From: Pseudomonas sp. A-RE-19
GTDB lineage: Bacteria; Pseudomonadota; Gammaproteobacteria; Pseudomonadales; Pseudomonadaceae
Assembly (NCBI RefSeq): GCF_019956555.1
Contig: NZ_JAHBDQ010000008.1
Span: forward strand, 62,001-126,000
DNA length: 64,000 nt
Direction: 5' to 3'
The notes beneath the pieces are model-generated. The model worked only from the letters and a program-made list of their open reading frames with translations, ran no database searches and had not been told where the DNA came from. Within the stretch, counting starts at the first letter, position 1. Every line of letters starts with the position of its first letter. A program made the position numbers and the translations under genes. Positions 37,550 to 48,658 of this stretch are shown in pieces.

Positions 37550-38860
37550 ATGCAACCTTCTGTAAAAGCTCTGCTTGCCCTCACCTGTATGACCCTCAGC
37601 AGTGTCAGCCTCGGCGCCCAGACCCTGACCATCGCCACCGTCAACAACAGCGACATGATCCGCATGCAAAAACTCTCGAAAACATTCGAGGCCGAGCATC
37701 CGGACATCAAGCTCAATTGGGTGGTGCTCGAAGAAAACGTCCTGCGCCAACGCCTGACTACCGACATTGCCACCCAGGGCGGACAGTTCGATGTGTTGAC
37801 CATCGGCATGTACGAAGCCGCACTCTGGGGTGCCAAGGGTTGGCTGGAGCCGATGAAGGATCTGCCGGCCAGCTACGCCCTCGACGACGTGTTCCCTTCG
37901 GTGCGTGAAGGCCTTTCGGTCAAGGGCTCGCTCTACGCCCTGCCGTTCTACGCTGAAAGCTCGATCACCTATTACCGCACCGATCTGTTCAAGGACGCCG
38001 GGCTGACCATGCCGGAACGCCCGACCTGGACTCAAATCGGCGAATTTGCCAGCAAACTCACCCATAAAGATAAAGAACAGTACGGCATCTGCCTGCGCGG
38101 CAAGGCGGGCTGGGGCGAGAACATGGCCCTGATTACCACCGTCGCCAATGCATACGGCGCACGCTGGTTCGATGAGAAATGGCAGCCGGAATTCACCGGT
38201 CCCGAGTGGAAGAACGCGCTGAACTTCTACGTCGACACCATGAAGCAGTCCGGCCCACCGGGCGCGTCGAGCAACGGTTTCAACGAAAACCTGGCGCTGT
38301 TCAACAGCGGCAAGTGTGCGATCTGGGTCGATGCCAGCGTCGCCGGCTCGTTCGTCACCGACAAGACCCAAAGCAAGGTCAGCGATCACGTCGGCTTCGC
38401 CTACGCACCGCATGAAACCACCGACAAAGGTTCGGCCTGGTTGTATTCCTGGGCGCTGGCAGTTCCAACCAGTTCCAAGGCCAAGGACGCGGCGAAAACG
38501 TTCAGCGCCTGGGCCACTTCCAAGGAGTACGGTGCCCTGGTCGCGGAAAAAGACGGCATCGCCAACGTACCGCCAGGCACTCGCGCCTCGACCTACTCCG
38601 AGGCCTACATGAATGCCGCGCCGTTCGCCAAGGTAACGCTGGAATCGCTGAAAGCGGCAGACCCGAGCAAGCCGTCCCTCAAACCTGTGCCGTACATCGG
38701 CATCCAGTTGGTGACCATTCCTGAGTTCCAGGCCGTGGGCACCCAGGTCGGCAAGCTGTTCTCGGCAGCGCTGATCGGCCAGACCACGGTCGACCAGGCC
38801 CTGACCGCTGCCCAGTCAACCACCGAACGTGAGATGAAGCGCGCCGGTTACCCCAAGTAA
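37550..38860 (+). CDS. mtlE: MtlE, polyol ABC transporter substrate-binding protein
   Basis: 436 residues with a signal peptide (to about LGAQ, residue 24) and a family 1 solute-binding fold: QTLTIATVNNSDMIRMQKLS, then GGQFDVLTIGMYEAALWG. It binds mannitol and related polyols in the periplasm for MtlFG-MtlK. AAAGGAG lies eight bases before the ATG. A REP pair follows before mtlF, which may protect or raise the level of the mtlE message. Confidence 0.93.
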   Translation: MQPSVKALLALTCMTLSSVSLGAQTLTIATVNNSDMIRMQKLSKTFEAEHPDIKLNWVVLEENVLRQRLTTDIATQGGQFDVLTIGMYEAALWGAKGWLEPMKDLPASYALDDVFPSVREGLSVKGSLYALPFYAESSITYYRTDLFKDAGLTMPERPTWTQIGEFASKLTHKDKEQYGICLRGKAGWGENMALITTVANAYGARWFDEKWQPEFTGPEWKNALNFYVDTMKQSGPPGASSNGFNENLALFNSGKCAIWVDASVAGSFVTDKTQSKVSDHVGFAYAPHETTDKGSAWLYSWALAVPTSSKAKDAAKTFSAWATSKEYGALVAEKDGIANVPPGTRASTYSEAYMNAAPFAKVTLESLKAADPSKPSLKPVPYIGIQLVTIPEFQAVGTQVGKLFSAALIGQTTVDQALTAAQSTTEREMKRAGYPK

Positions 38861-38885
38861 CCCCGGCAACCTGCTCCCGCCTTCT

Positions 38886-38974
38886 GTGGGAGCGAGCCTG
38901 CTCGCGATGACGGCCTCCCATTCGACATTGCGGGTGATTGATACACCGCCATCGCGAGCAGGCTCGCTCCCACA
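38886..38974. repeat. REP inverted pair inside the mtl operon
   Basis: GGGAGCGAGCCTGCTCGCGA and its complement flank about 40 bases between mtlE and mtlF. Confidence 0.88.
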
Positions 38975-39013
38975 TTAGATCTTCATAGGTCTGCATGAAT
39001 CGGTTCTATCGCC

Positions 39014-39940
39014 ATGAATATTTCAACTGTCAAAGCTCACATGGACATCCCCCAACCGGTGCGTAAAAGCCGGTTGGCCAACCCCGGCTGGTTTCTGGTC
39101 AGCCCCTCGGTGGCATTGCTGCTGCTGTGGATGATTGTGCCCCTGGGCATGACCGTTTACTTTTCAATGATCCGCTACAACCTGCTCTACCCCGGCGAAA
39201 ATGAGTTCGTGGGGCTGGAGAACTTCAGCTACTTTCTGAGCGACTCGGGCTTCCTGCCCGGCGCCACCAACACCCTGTTGCTGGTGGGCAGTGTGTTGCT
39301 GATCAGCGTGGTGTTCGGGGTGTTGATCAGCGCGTTGCTGGAGGCCAGTGAGTTTCTCGGTCGCGGCATCGTGCGAGTGATGTTGATCTCGCCGTTCTTC
39401 ATCATGCCCACCGTCGGTGCGCTGATCTGGAAGAACCTGATTTTCCATCCGGTGTCGGGGATTCTCGCCTACATCTGGAAGCTGTTCGGCGCGCAGCCGG
39501 TGGACTGGCTGGCGCACTACCCGCTGCTGTCGATCATCATCATTGTCTCGTGGCAATGGCTGCCCTTTGCGATCCTGATCCTGATGACCGCCATGCAGTC
39601 CCTCGATCAGGAGCAGAAAGAAGCCGCACGCCTGGACGGTGCCGGTCCCATCGCGATTTTCTGGCACCTGACCCTGCCGCACCTGGCGCGGCCGATTGCG
39701 GTGGTGGTGATGATTGAAACCATCTTCCTGCTGTCGGTGTTCGCCGAAATCTTCACCACCACCAACGGTGGCCCCGGCTACGCCTCGACCAACCTCGCCT
39801 ACCTGATCTACAACCAGGCGCTGGTGCAGTTCGACGTCGGCATGGCGTCCGCCGGCGGTTTGATCGCGGTGGTGATTGCCAACGTCGCGGCCGTCGTGCT
39901 GGTGCGCATGATCGGCAAAAACCTGACAGACAAAGCCTGA
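39014..39940 (+). CDS. mtlF: MtlF, polyol ABC transporter permease
   Basis: 308 residues with six membrane segments and the MalF-type EAA loop [22 protein letters not shown] near residue 205. It pairs with MtlG to form the inner-membrane channel. The start has no strong ribosome binding site. The gene is followed 10 bases later by mtlG. Confidence 0.92.
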   Translation: MNISTVKAHMDIPQPVRKSRLANPGWFLVSPSVALLLLWMIVPLGMTVYFSMIRYNLLYPGENEFVGLENFSYFLSDSGFLPGATNTLLLVGSVLLISVVFGVLISALLEASEFLGRGIVRVMLISPFFIMPTVGALIWKNLIFHPVSGILAYIWKLFGAQPVDWLAHYPLLSIIIIVSWQWLPFAILILMTAMQSLDQEQKEAARLDGAGPIAIFWHLTLPHLARPIAVVVMIETIFLLSVFAEIFTTTNGGPGYASTNLAYLIYNQALVQFDVGMASAGGLIAVVIANVAAVVLVRMIGKNLTDKA

Positions 39941-39950
39941 GGCCTGCGCC

Positions 39951-40781
39951 ATGACTCTTCAACAATCCCGCCGTCTGCAAAGCCTGCTGCTCGGCACTCT
40001 GGCCTGGGCCATCGCGATCCTGATCTTCTTCCCGATCTTTTGGATGGTGATGACCAGTTTCAAAACCGAAATCGACGCGTTCGCCACGCCGCCGCAGTTC
40101 ATCTTCACGCCGACGCTGGAGAACTACCTGCACATCAACGAGCGCAGCGACTACTTCAGCTTCGCCTGGAACTCGGTGGTGATTTCCTTCAGCGCTACGG
40201 CTCTGTGCCTGCTGATCGCGGTGCCCGCGGCCTACTCCATGGCGTTCTACGAAACACAGCGCACCAAAGGCACGCTGCTGTGGATGCTCTCCACCAAAAT
40301 GCTGCCGCCGGTGGGCGTGCTGATGCCGATCTACCTGCTGGCCAAGAGTTTCGGCCTGCTCGATACGCGCATCGCCTTGATCACCATTTACACCCTGATC
40401 AACCTGCCGATCGTGGTCTGGATGATTTACACCTACTTCAAGGACATCCCCAAAGACATCCTCGAAGCCGCACGCCTGGACGGTGCCACGTTGTGGCAGG
40501 AAATGGTCCGGGTACTGCTGCCGATCGCCAAAGGTGGCCTGGCGTCCACGGTTTTACTGTCGCTGATCCTGTGCTGGAACGAAGCGTTCTGGTCGCTGAA
40601 CCTGACCTCATCGAAAGCCGCGCCACTGACCGCGTTGATCGCCTCCTACTCAAGCCCCGAAGGTTTGTTCTGGGCCAAGTTGTCGGCGGTGTCGACCCTG
40701 GCCTGTGCGCCGATCCTGATCTTCGGCTGGATCAGCCAGAAACAACTGGTGCGCGGCCTGTCGTTCGGCGCAGTGAAATGA
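39951..40781 (+). CDS. mtlG: MtlG, polyol ABC transporter permease
   Basis: 276 residues, six membrane segments, MalG-type, with EAA loop [20 protein letters not shown] near residue 170 and a conserved C-terminal RGLSFGAVK. It is the partner permease of MtlF. A REP pair separates it from mtlK. Confidence 0.92.
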   Translation: MTLQQSRRLQSLLLGTLAWAIAILIFFPIFWMVMTSFKTEIDAFATPPQFIFTPTLENYLHINERSDYFSFAWNSVVISFSATALCLLIAVPAAYSMAFYETQRTKGTLLWMLSTKMLPPVGVLMPIYLLAKSFGLLDTRIALITIYTLINLPIVVWMIYTYFKDIPKDILEAARLDGATLWQEMVRVLLPIAKGGLASTVLLSLILCWNEAFWSLNLTSSKAAPLTALIASYSSPEGLFWAKLSAVSTLACAPILIFGWISQKQLVRGLSFGAVK

Positions 40782-40789
40782 ATCAAAAG

Positions 40790-40882
40790 CAAAAGATCGC
40801 AGCCTGCGGCAGCTCCTACAGGGGTACCGCATCGGCCGGACGTTCCGTGTAGGAGCTGCCGAAGGCTGCGATCTTTTGATCT
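40790..40882. repeat. REP inverted pair inside the mtl operon
   Basis: AAAAGATCGCAGCCTGCGGC and the facing GTAGGAGCTGCCGAAGGCTG, between mtlG and mtlK. Confidence 0.85.
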
Positions 40883-40911
40883 TAAAAAACAACAAATGGA
40901 GGCCCATCATC

Positions 40912-42015
<1,104 letters not shown>

Positions 42016-42029
42016 TTCGAGAGCACGCG

Positions 42030-43502
42030 ATGAAACTGAATAAACAGAACCTTAACCGCCTCGCCCCCGAGGTGGCCCTGCCCGCCTACAGCCTGAGCGA
42101 TACCCGCCAAGGCATCGCCCATATTGGCGTCGGCGGTTTCCACCGTGCGCATCAGGCGTACTACACCGACGCGTTGATGAATACCGGTGAAGCACTGGAC
42201 TGGGCCATTTGCGGGGTCGGCCTGCGCGCCGAAGACCGCCGCGCCCGGGACGATCTGAAGGAACAGGACTACCTGTTCACCCTGTTCGAACTGGGCGACA
42301 GCGATGATGCCGAAGTCCGGGTGATCGGTGCCATCCGCGACATGCTGCTGGCCGAAGACAGCGCCGAGGCGCTGATCGAAAAACTCGCCAGCCCCGAAAT
42401 CCGCATCGTCTCGCTGACCATCACCGAGGGTGGCTACTGCATCGATGACAGCAACGGCGAGTTTATGGCGCAGCTGCCGCAGATCCAGCACGACCTCGCT
42501 CACCCGAACGCGCCGAAGACTGTATTCGGTTTCCTCTGCGCCGCCCTGGCCAAACGTCGTGCAGCCGGTACGCCTGCATTCACGCTGATGTCCTGCGATA
42601 ACCTGCCGCACAACGGCGCCGTGACCCGTAAAGCCCTGCTGGCATTCACCGCCCTGCGCAACGCCGATCTACGGGACTGGATCGAGCGCCATGTCAGTTT
42701 CCCTAACGCCATGGTCGACCGCATCACGCCAATGACCAGCACCGAACATCGTCTGCAACTGGCCGACAAACATGCCGTCGACGATGCCTGGCCTGTGGTC
42801 TGCGAACCGTTTGTGCAGTGGGTACTGGAAGACAAATTCGTCAACGGCCGCCCGGCCTGGGAAAAGGTCGGTGTGCAGTTCACCGACGACGTCACGCCTT
42901 ACGAAGAGATGAAGATCAAACTGCTCAACGGCAGCCATCTGGCCCTGACCTATCTGGGCTTTTTGAAGGGTTACCGCTTCGTTCACGAAACCATGAACGA
43001 CCCACTGTTCGTGCGCTACATGCGCGCCTACATGGACCTGGACGTGACGCCGCAACTGGCGCCGGTGCCGGGGATCGACCTGACCGAGTACAAAAACACC
43101 CTGGTGGCGCGCTTCTCCAACCAGGCGATTGCCGATCAGCTGGAGCGGGTGTGTTCGGATGGCTCCTCGAAGTTTCCTAAGTTCACCGTGCCGACCATCA
43201 ACCGCTTGATTGCCGATGGCCAGGAGACCAAGCGTGCGGCGCTGGTGGTGGCGGCGTGGGCGCTGTACCTCAAAGGCGTGGATGAGAATGGCCAGACCTA
43301 TGCCGTTCCCGATCCGCGGGCGGCGTTCTGTCAGGCGTTGGTGGCCGATGATGCGTTGATCACTCAGCGGTTGCTGGAGGTTGAAGAGATTTTCGGGACG
43401 GCGATCCCGCGTTCTCCGGAGTTCGTGGCGGCGTTCGAGTGGTGCTGTAACAGCTTGCGGGAGGTTGGGGTGACGCGGACGCTGGAGCGGGTGTTGGCGT
43501 AA
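42030..43502 (+). CDS. mtlD: MtlD, mannitol 2-dehydrogenase
   Basis: 490 residues, the usual length of Pseudomonas mannitol dehydrogenase. It has an N-terminal Rossmann domain (IAHIGVGGFHRAHQAYYTD) and a C-terminal catalytic domain with KIKLLNGSHLALTYLG, giving the Lys-Asn-His catalytic set. It oxidises mannitol to fructose with NAD. It follows mtlK by 14 bases. The fructose made is phosphorylated by MtlZ. Confidence 0.95.
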   Translation: MKLNKQNLNRLAPEVALPAYSLSDTRQGIAHIGVGGFHRAHQAYYTDALMNTGEALDWAICGVGLRAEDRRARDDLKEQDYLFTLFELGDSDDAEVRVIGAIRDMLLAEDSAEALIEKLASPEIRIVSLTITEGGYCIDDSNGEFMAQLPQIQHDLAHPNAPKTVFGFLCAALAKRRAAGTPAFTLMSCDNLPHNGAVTRKALLAFTALRNADLRDWIERHVSFPNAMVDRITPMTSTEHRLQLADKHAVDDAWPVVCEPFVQWVLEDKFVNGRPAWEKVGVQFTDDVTPYEEMKIKLLNGSHLALTYLGFLKGYRFVHETMNDPLFVRYMRAYMDLDVTPQLAPVPGIDLTEYKNTLVARFSNQAIADQLERVCSDGSSKFPKFTVPTINRLIADGQETKRAALVVAAWALYLKGVDENGQTYAVPDPRAAFCQALVADDALITQRLLEVEEIFGTAIPRSPEFVAAFEWCCNSLREVGVTRTLERVLA

Positions 43503-43528
43503 GAATGGCGGTCAATTGACCGCCGTCA

Positions 43529-43621
43529 TCGCGAGCAGGCTCGCTCCCACATTAGATCGTTGTCGAACACAAATCCTGTGTCCTCTAAACATCTCCTGTG
43601 GGAGCGAGCCTGCTCGCGATT
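43529..43621. repeat. REP inverted pair inside the mtl operon
   Basis: Facing copies of the GAGCAGGCTCGCTCCCACAT type with about 50 bases between, separating mtlD and mtlY. Confidence 0.88.
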
Positions 43622-43660
43622 GGGCTCACTGATATCGACCTGACGATCCAAGGATCTTCC

Positions 43661-45157
43661 ATGGCAAACCAACAACTATTCCTCGGCATCGACTGCGGCA
43701 CCCAAGGCACCAAAGCCGTCGTCCTCGACGCGCGCAGCGGCCAGGTCCTCGGTCAGGGCGCCGCCGCCCATAGCCTGATCAGCGGCGCCAATGGTCGTCG
43801 TGAGCAAGACACCGCCCAATGGCTGGAGGCCTTTACCCTCGCCACCCGCCGCGCATTGCTCGCAGCGAATGTAGACGGTCAGGCCATCCTCGGCATCGGT
43901 GTTTCCGGGCAGCAACATGGCCTGGTGCTACTCGACGAGCACGGCCAGGTGCTGCGCCCGGCCAAGCTCTGGTGTGACACTGAATCCACGCCGGAGAACG
44001 ACCGCTTGCTCGCCCATCTGGGGGGCGAAAAAGGATCGCTAGAACGCCTCGGCGTAGTCATCGCGCCAGGCTACACCGTGTCCAAACTGCTCTGGACCAA
44101 AGAACAGCACCCGCAGGTGTTCGCCCGGATCGCCCGCATCCTGCTGCCCCATGACTACCTCAACTACTGGCTCACCGGCCGCAGTTGCGCCGAGTATGGC
44201 GATGCCTCGGGCACCGGCTATTTCAACGTGCGCACCCGCCAGTGGGACTTGCAACTGCTGCGCGACATCGACCCCACCGGGCGCCTGCAAGCCGCACTCC
44301 CGGAGCTGATCGATGCCCATCAGCCGGTCGGCACAATCTTGCCGAGTATCGCCGAACACCTCGGCATCAACCCCCAGGCACTGGTCTCCAGCGGAGGCGG
44401 CGACAACATGATGGGCGCCATCGGCACTGGCAACATCAAGCCCGGCGCGATCACCATGAGCCTCGGCTCCTCGGGAACGGTTTACGCCTATGCCGAACGA
44501 GCGAACGTCAGCCCGGATGCCTCGGTCGCGACGTTTTGCTCCTCCAGCGGCGGCTGGCTGCCATTGATCTGCACGATGAACCTGACCAACGCAACCGGCG
44601 CCATTCGCGAGTTGTTCGAACTGGATATCGAGTCGTTCAATGCCTTGGTCGCACAAGCGCCGATCGGTGCCGAAGGCGTGTGCATGTTGCCGTTCCTCAA
44701 TGGCGAGCGCGTTCCCGCCCTGCCCCATGCCCACGGCAGCCTGCTGGGCCTGACCATGACCAACCTGACCCGGGCCAACTTGTGCCGCGCCGTGGTGGAA
44801 GGCACCACCTTCGGCTTGCGTTACGGGCTGGACCTGCTGCGCCACAATGGCTTACAAAGCCGCAGCATCTGCCTGATCGGCGGCGGTTCGAAGAGCCCGG
44901 TGTGGCGACAGATCGTCGCCGACATCATGAATACGCCAGTGATTTGTACCGAACACAGCGAGGCCGCGGCCCTCGGCGCAGCGATTCAGGCAGCGTGGTG
45001 CAAGTCCTGGGCAAACGGACACGAAGACAGCCTGGCGGATTTGTGTGATCGCTGTGTGAAGCTCGATCTGGCCAGTGAAACCTTACCGATTGCAGTAAAT
45101 GTGGTGGCCTGTCAGCAGGCCTATGAACGCTATCAACAGCATGTCGCAACCCTTTAA
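43661..45157 (+). CDS. mtlY: MtlY, xylulokinase
   Basis: 498 residues, FGGY kinase family. FLGIDCGTQGTKAVVLD is the N-terminal phosphate loop, SGQQHGLVLLD holds the catalytic-region motif, and ICLIGGGSKSPVWRQIVADI the C-terminal signature. It phosphorylates D-xylulose formed from arabitol by MtlD. The start at 43661 (MANQQLF) has AAGGA upstream; the frame is open to 43598. Its last codons (QAYERYQQHVATL) recur, mutated, at 13927. Confidence 0.93.
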   Translation: MANQQLFLGIDCGTQGTKAVVLDARSGQVLGQGAAAHSLISGANGRREQDTAQWLEAFTLATRRALLAANVDGQAILGIGVSGQQHGLVLLDEHGQVLRPAKLWCDTESTPENDRLLAHLGGEKGSLERLGVVIAPGYTVSKLLWTKEQHPQVFARIARILLPHDYLNYWLTGRSCAEYGDASGTGYFNVRTRQWDLQLLRDIDPTGRLQAALPELIDAHQPVGTILPSIAEHLGINPQALVSSGGGDNMMGAIGTGNIKPGAITMSLGSSGTVYAYAERANVSPDASVATFCSSSGGWLPLICTMNLTNATGAIRELFELDIESFNALVAQAPIGAEGVCMLPFLNGERVPALPHAHGSLLGLTMTNLTRANLCRAVVEGTTFGLRYGLDLLRHNGLQSRSICLIGGGSKSPVWRQIVADIMNTPVICTEHSEAAALGAAIQAAWCKSWANGHEDSLADLCDRCVKLDLASETLPIAVNVVACQQAYERYQQHVATL

Positions 45158-45170
45158 AGAGCGAGCAATT

Positions 45171-46115
45171 ATGTATCTGGTGTGTGGCGAAGCGCTGTTC
45201 GATTTCTTCAGCGAGGACGATGCCAGCGGTCTGGCATCCAAAGTGAATTTCAAGGCCATTGCCGGCGGCTCGCCGTTCAACGTCGCCGTCGGTTTGCGCC
45301 GACTCGGTGTGGACGCCGCGCTGTTTGCCGGGCTGTCGACCGATTACCTCGGTCGACGTTTGCAGCAGGTGCTGCAGGATGAAGGTGTGTGCCCGGACTA
45401 CCTCGTGGACTTTGCCGCGCCGACCACGTTGGCGATGGTCGCGGTCGGTGCCAATGGTTCACCCCATTACAGCTTTCGTGGCGAAGGCTGCGCTGATCGC
45501 CAGTTGAGCCTGGCGCATCTGCCAGAGCTGGGGCCAGAAGTGCGAGGTTTGCACGTCGGCTCGTTCTCGCTGGTGGTGCAACCGATTGCCGATACCTTGC
45601 TGGCGCTGGTGCAACGGGAAAGCGGCAAACGCCTGATCAGCCTCGACCCGAACGTGCGCCTGAATCCCGAGCCGAACATCGAGTTGTGGCGCTCGCGGAT
45701 TGCCACGCTGATTGAGCTGGCCGACCTGATCAAGGTCAGCGACGAAGACTTGAGCCTGTTGTATCCCGAGCAGGACCCTCAACGCGTCATCGAAGGCTGG
45801 CTGCAGCATCGCTGTCAGTTGGTGTTCCTGACCCGAGGTGGCGAAGGCGCGACGGTGTTCAGTCGTGCGCACGGTTCGTGGTCGGTGCCGGCTTGTTCAG
45901 TGAAAATCGCCGACACCGTGGGGGCCGGGGATACCTTCCAGGCGGCGTTGATTACCTGGCTGACCGAGCAGCAGCTGGATTCGGTTGAGGGTGTGCAGCG
46001 GCTGAGCCGTGAGCAGATCGATGGGATGCTCAGGTTCGCAGTGAGCGCGGCGGCGTTGACCTGCAGCAAGACCGGGCCGGATTTGCCGTATCGACAGCAG
46101 TTAGAGTTGCGCTGA
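45171..46115 (+). CDS. mtlZ: MtlZ, fructokinase (operon copy)
   Basis: 314 residues, PfkB family, with GGSPFNVAVGLRRLG, LDPNVRLNPEP and the signature DTVGAGDTFQAAL. It converts fructose from MtlD to fructose-6-P. It lies 13 bases after mtlY, with AAAGAGCG upstream of the ATG. It is the last gene of the mannitol operon and the paralogue of the copy at 13982. Confidence 0.94.
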   Translation: MYLVCGEALFDFFSEDDASGLASKVNFKAIAGGSPFNVAVGLRRLGVDAALFAGLSTDYLGRRLQQVLQDEGVCPDYLVDFAAPTTLAMVAVGANGSPHYSFRGEGCADRQLSLAHLPELGPEVRGLHVGSFSLVVQPIADTLLALVQRESGKRLISLDPNVRLNPEPNIELWRSRIATLIELADLIKVSDEDLSLLYPEQDPQRVIEGWLQHRCQLVFLTRGGEGATVFSRAHGSWSVPACSVKIADTVGAGDTFQAALITWLTEQQLDSVEGVQRLSREQIDGMLRFAVSAAALTCSKTGPDLPYRQQLELR

Positions 46116-46129
46116 ATGTGAGGGCCTCT

Positions 46130-46206
46130 TCGCGGGCAAGCCTCGCTCCTACAGTTCCCAATGGGGCTGCGCAAATCCTGTAGGAGCGAGGCTTGCCCGC
46201 GAAGGC
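46130..46206. repeat. REP inverted pair
   Basis: CGCGGGCAAGCCTCGCTCCT and its facing complement, after mtlZ; the same type as 15918. Confidence 0.88.
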
Positions 46207-46366
46207 GATCTAACGGTCAAAATCCCGTATTCATTGGCTAAAACCCTGTAACTAGGGGTTTTCCCTATACTGCTGACCCTCTGCATCTACGGCATTTGAG
46301 CCTTGAACATGGCACTTTAATCCTGCACCATCCGCCCCAGCTTTTTCAAAGGACGGAATTCAAGGC

Positions 46367-48658
46367 ATGCTGGACGCAAACGCAACCCATATTTCCCTCA
46401 CGCTCGAAGGCGTTTCCGTCGACCTGCAGGTCCTCAGCTTCGTCGGCCGCGAAGCCCTCAACCAGCCGTTCTGTTTCGACATCGAACTGGTCAGCGCTCG
46501 CCCCGACCTGAAACTCGAAGAGTTGCTGCACAAGCCCGGTTGCCTGACCTTCGGCGCCACCGGCCAGGGCACAATCCATGGCCTGGTGTATCGCATCGAG
46601 CAAGGCGATTCCGGCAAAAGCCTGACCCGCTACAGCATCAGCCTGGTGCCGCAACTCGCCTACCTGCGACACAACCACGACCAGCAAATTTTCCAGCAGT
46701 TAAGCGTGCCGAAAATCATCGCCCAGGTACTCGAAGCCCGGGGCATTCTGGCTGACGCCTACAGCTTCCAGCTCGGCGCGATCTACCCCGAGCGCGTGTA
46801 CTGCGTGCAGTACGACGAATCCGACCTGCACTTCATCCAGCGCCTGTGCGAAGAGGAAGGTATTCACTTCCATTTCCAACACTCGAGCAGCGGCCACAAA
46901 CTCGTCTTCGGCGATGACCAGACGGTGTTCCGCAAACTCGCGCCGGTGAGCTACCAGCAAGACTCCGGCATGGCCGCCGAAAAACCGGTGATCAAGCGCT
47001 TCAACCTGCGCCTGGAAACCCGCACCACTCGCGTCAGCCGCCGCGACTACGACTTCGAAAAACCACGCTTGCTGCCGGAAAGCGCAGCCAAAAGCGAATT
47101 CGCCCCGGACCTCGAAGACTACGACTACCCCGGTCGCTTCACCGACCGCGCGCGCGGCAAGCAACTGGCGACCCGCGCCCTCGAACGCCATCGCAGCGAC
47201 TACCAACTCGCCGAAGGCAAAGGCGACGAACCGACCCTGGTCAGCGGCCATTTCATGGCCCTGAGCGAACACCCGCGCGCCGAGTGGAATGACCTCTGGC
47301 TGCTGCTGGAAATCGTCCACGAAGGCAAGCAGCCGCAAGTGCTCGGCGAGAACGTCACCAGCGACGTCACCAACAACAAGGATGACTTCCACCAGGGCTA
47401 CCGCAACCGCTTCCTCGCCACGCCGTGGGACGCGCATTACCGCCCCGCCCTGGAACACCCGAAACCCAAAGTGCTGGGCAGCCAGACCGCCATCGTCACC
47501 GGCCCCGCGGGCGAAGAAATCCACTGCGACGAATACGGCCGGGTCAAGGTGCAGTTTTTCTGGGACCGCGACGGTCAGTCCGATGACAAAACCAGTTGCT
47601 GGCTGCGCGTCGCCACCGGCTGGGCCGGCAATGCCTACGGCGGCATCGCCATCCCGCGCATCGGCATGGAAGTGCTCGTCACCTTCCTCGAAGGCGACCC
47701 CGACCAACCGCTGATCACCGGCTGCCTGTACCACAAGGAAAACGTCGTCCCCTACGACCTGCCGGCGAACAAAACCCGCAGCACCTTCAAAACCCTGAGC
47801 TCACCGGGCGGCAAGGGCTACAACGAGTTTCGCATCGAAGACAAAAAAGGCGCGGAACAGATCTACCTGCACGCCCAGCGCGACTGGGATGAAAACATCG
47901 AGCACGACCAGAAGATTCGCGTCGGCAATGAACGGCATGACACGGTCGAGGCTAACGTGTTCAGCGAATTCAAGGTCGAAGAGCACCGCCTCACGCATCT
48001 GGATCGCAAGACCGAAGCGCGGGCGGATGATCACCTCACTGTCGGCGTGACTCAGCATGTGAAGGTGGGGACGGCGCAGTTTGTCGAGGCAGGGCAAGAG
48101 ATTCACTACCACGCTGGGGAGAAGGTGGTGGTTGAGGGTGGCATGGAGCTCACGGCTAAGGCTGGCGGGAGCTTTGTGAAGGTTGATGCGGGTGGGGTGA
48201 CGATTAGTGGGGCTGAGGTGAAGGTGAATTCTGGGGGTGGGCCGGGTTCCGGCACTGGGATTGGCATCCTCGCCCCGCTTATTCCAGGCCTCGCCGCTGC
48301 CGACATCGCCGGTCGCCTGATGAACGAAGCCAAGGCCAATCCGACCTGGCTGGAATTGAACCTGCACTACGACAACCTTGAGCCCGTCCCGGGCGCGGCC
48401 TACCGCGTTGACTTTGCTGATGGCTCGACGCGCGAGGGAGTGCTGGACGATGACGGCTTTGCCCGGTTGGAGGATGTCCCGAAAGGACCGGCCAAGGTGT
48501 ATTACGGCGAGGATCCAAGGCCATACAGCCGTGAAAACGTCACGGTCGTGCAGAACTCTGACGAAAAGGTTAACGCAGATTTACGCAAGCTCGGCCTGGA
48601 CCCGGACCAGGTTGATTTACAAGCATTGGTGGAGAAAGCCGCAGGGAGGCTGTCATGA
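46367..48658 (+). CDS. vgrG: VgrG (TssI) spike with C-terminal extension
   Basis: 763 residues. The N-terminal gp27-like half opens LEGVSVDLQVLSFVGREALN; the gp5/OB region contains [21 protein letters not shown] and [20 protein letters not shown]; then comes the beta-helix needle (DUF2345-like, [20 protein letters not shown] to [10 protein letters not shown]). After about residue 650 an extra domain follows (LELNLHYDNLEPVPGAAYRV, with YGEDPRPYSREN), resembling a small transthyretin-like adaptor, which in other VgrGs docks the effector. It caps the T6SS tube. The stop overlaps the next ORF (ATGA), so it is coupled to the nuclease effector. No tss core genes are in the window. Confidence 0.92.
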   Translation: MLDANATHISLTLEGVSVDLQVLSFVGREALNQPFCFDIELVSARPDLKLEELLHKPGCLTFGATGQGTIHGLVYRIEQGDSGKSLTRYSISLVPQLAYLRHNHDQQIFQQLSVPKIIAQVLEARGILADAYSFQLGAIYPERVYCVQYDESDLHFIQRLCEEEGIHFHFQHSSSGHKLVFGDDQTVFRKLAPVSYQQDSGMAAEKPVIKRFNLRLETRTTRVSRRDYDFEKPRLLPESAAKSEFAPDLEDYDYPGRFTDRARGKQLATRALERHRSDYQLAEGKGDEPTLVSGHFMALSEHPRAEWNDLWLLLEIVHEGKQPQVLGENVTSDVTNNKDDFHQGYRNRFLATPWDAHYRPALEHPKPKVLGSQTAIVTGPAGEEIHCDEYGRVKVQFFWDRDGQSDDKTSCWLRVATGWAGNAYGGIAIPRIGMEVLVTFLEGDPDQPLITGCLYHKENVVPYDLPANKTRSTFKTLSSPGGKGYNEFRIEDKKGAEQIYLHAQRDWDENIEHDQKIRVGNERHDTVEANVFSEFKVEEHRLTHLDRKTEARADDHLTVGVTQHVKVGTAQFVEAGQEIHYHAGEKVVVEGGMELTAKAGGSFVKVDAGGVTISGAEVKVNSGGGPGSGTGIGILAPLIPGLAAADIAGRLMNEAKANPTWLELNLHYDNLEPVPGAAYRVDFADGSTREGVLDDDGFARLEDVPKGPAKVYYGEDPRPYSRENVTVVQNSDEKVNADLRKLGLDPDQVDLQALVEKAAGRLS
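47241..48237 (+). repeat. vgrG core direct repeat, copy A
   Basis: About 1 kb nearly identical to 51189-52187 (offset 3948, then 3949 after a one-base insertion). It covers the OB fold and needle of VgrG. It is the recombination substrate behind the cassette swap in this island. Confidence 0.9.

Noticed and set aside
46300..46330. Possible sigma-54 promoter (TGGCAC ... TGC) before vgrG
   Set aside because: The spacing between the GG and GC elements is 12 bases instead of 10, so it does not fit the -24/-12 consensus.
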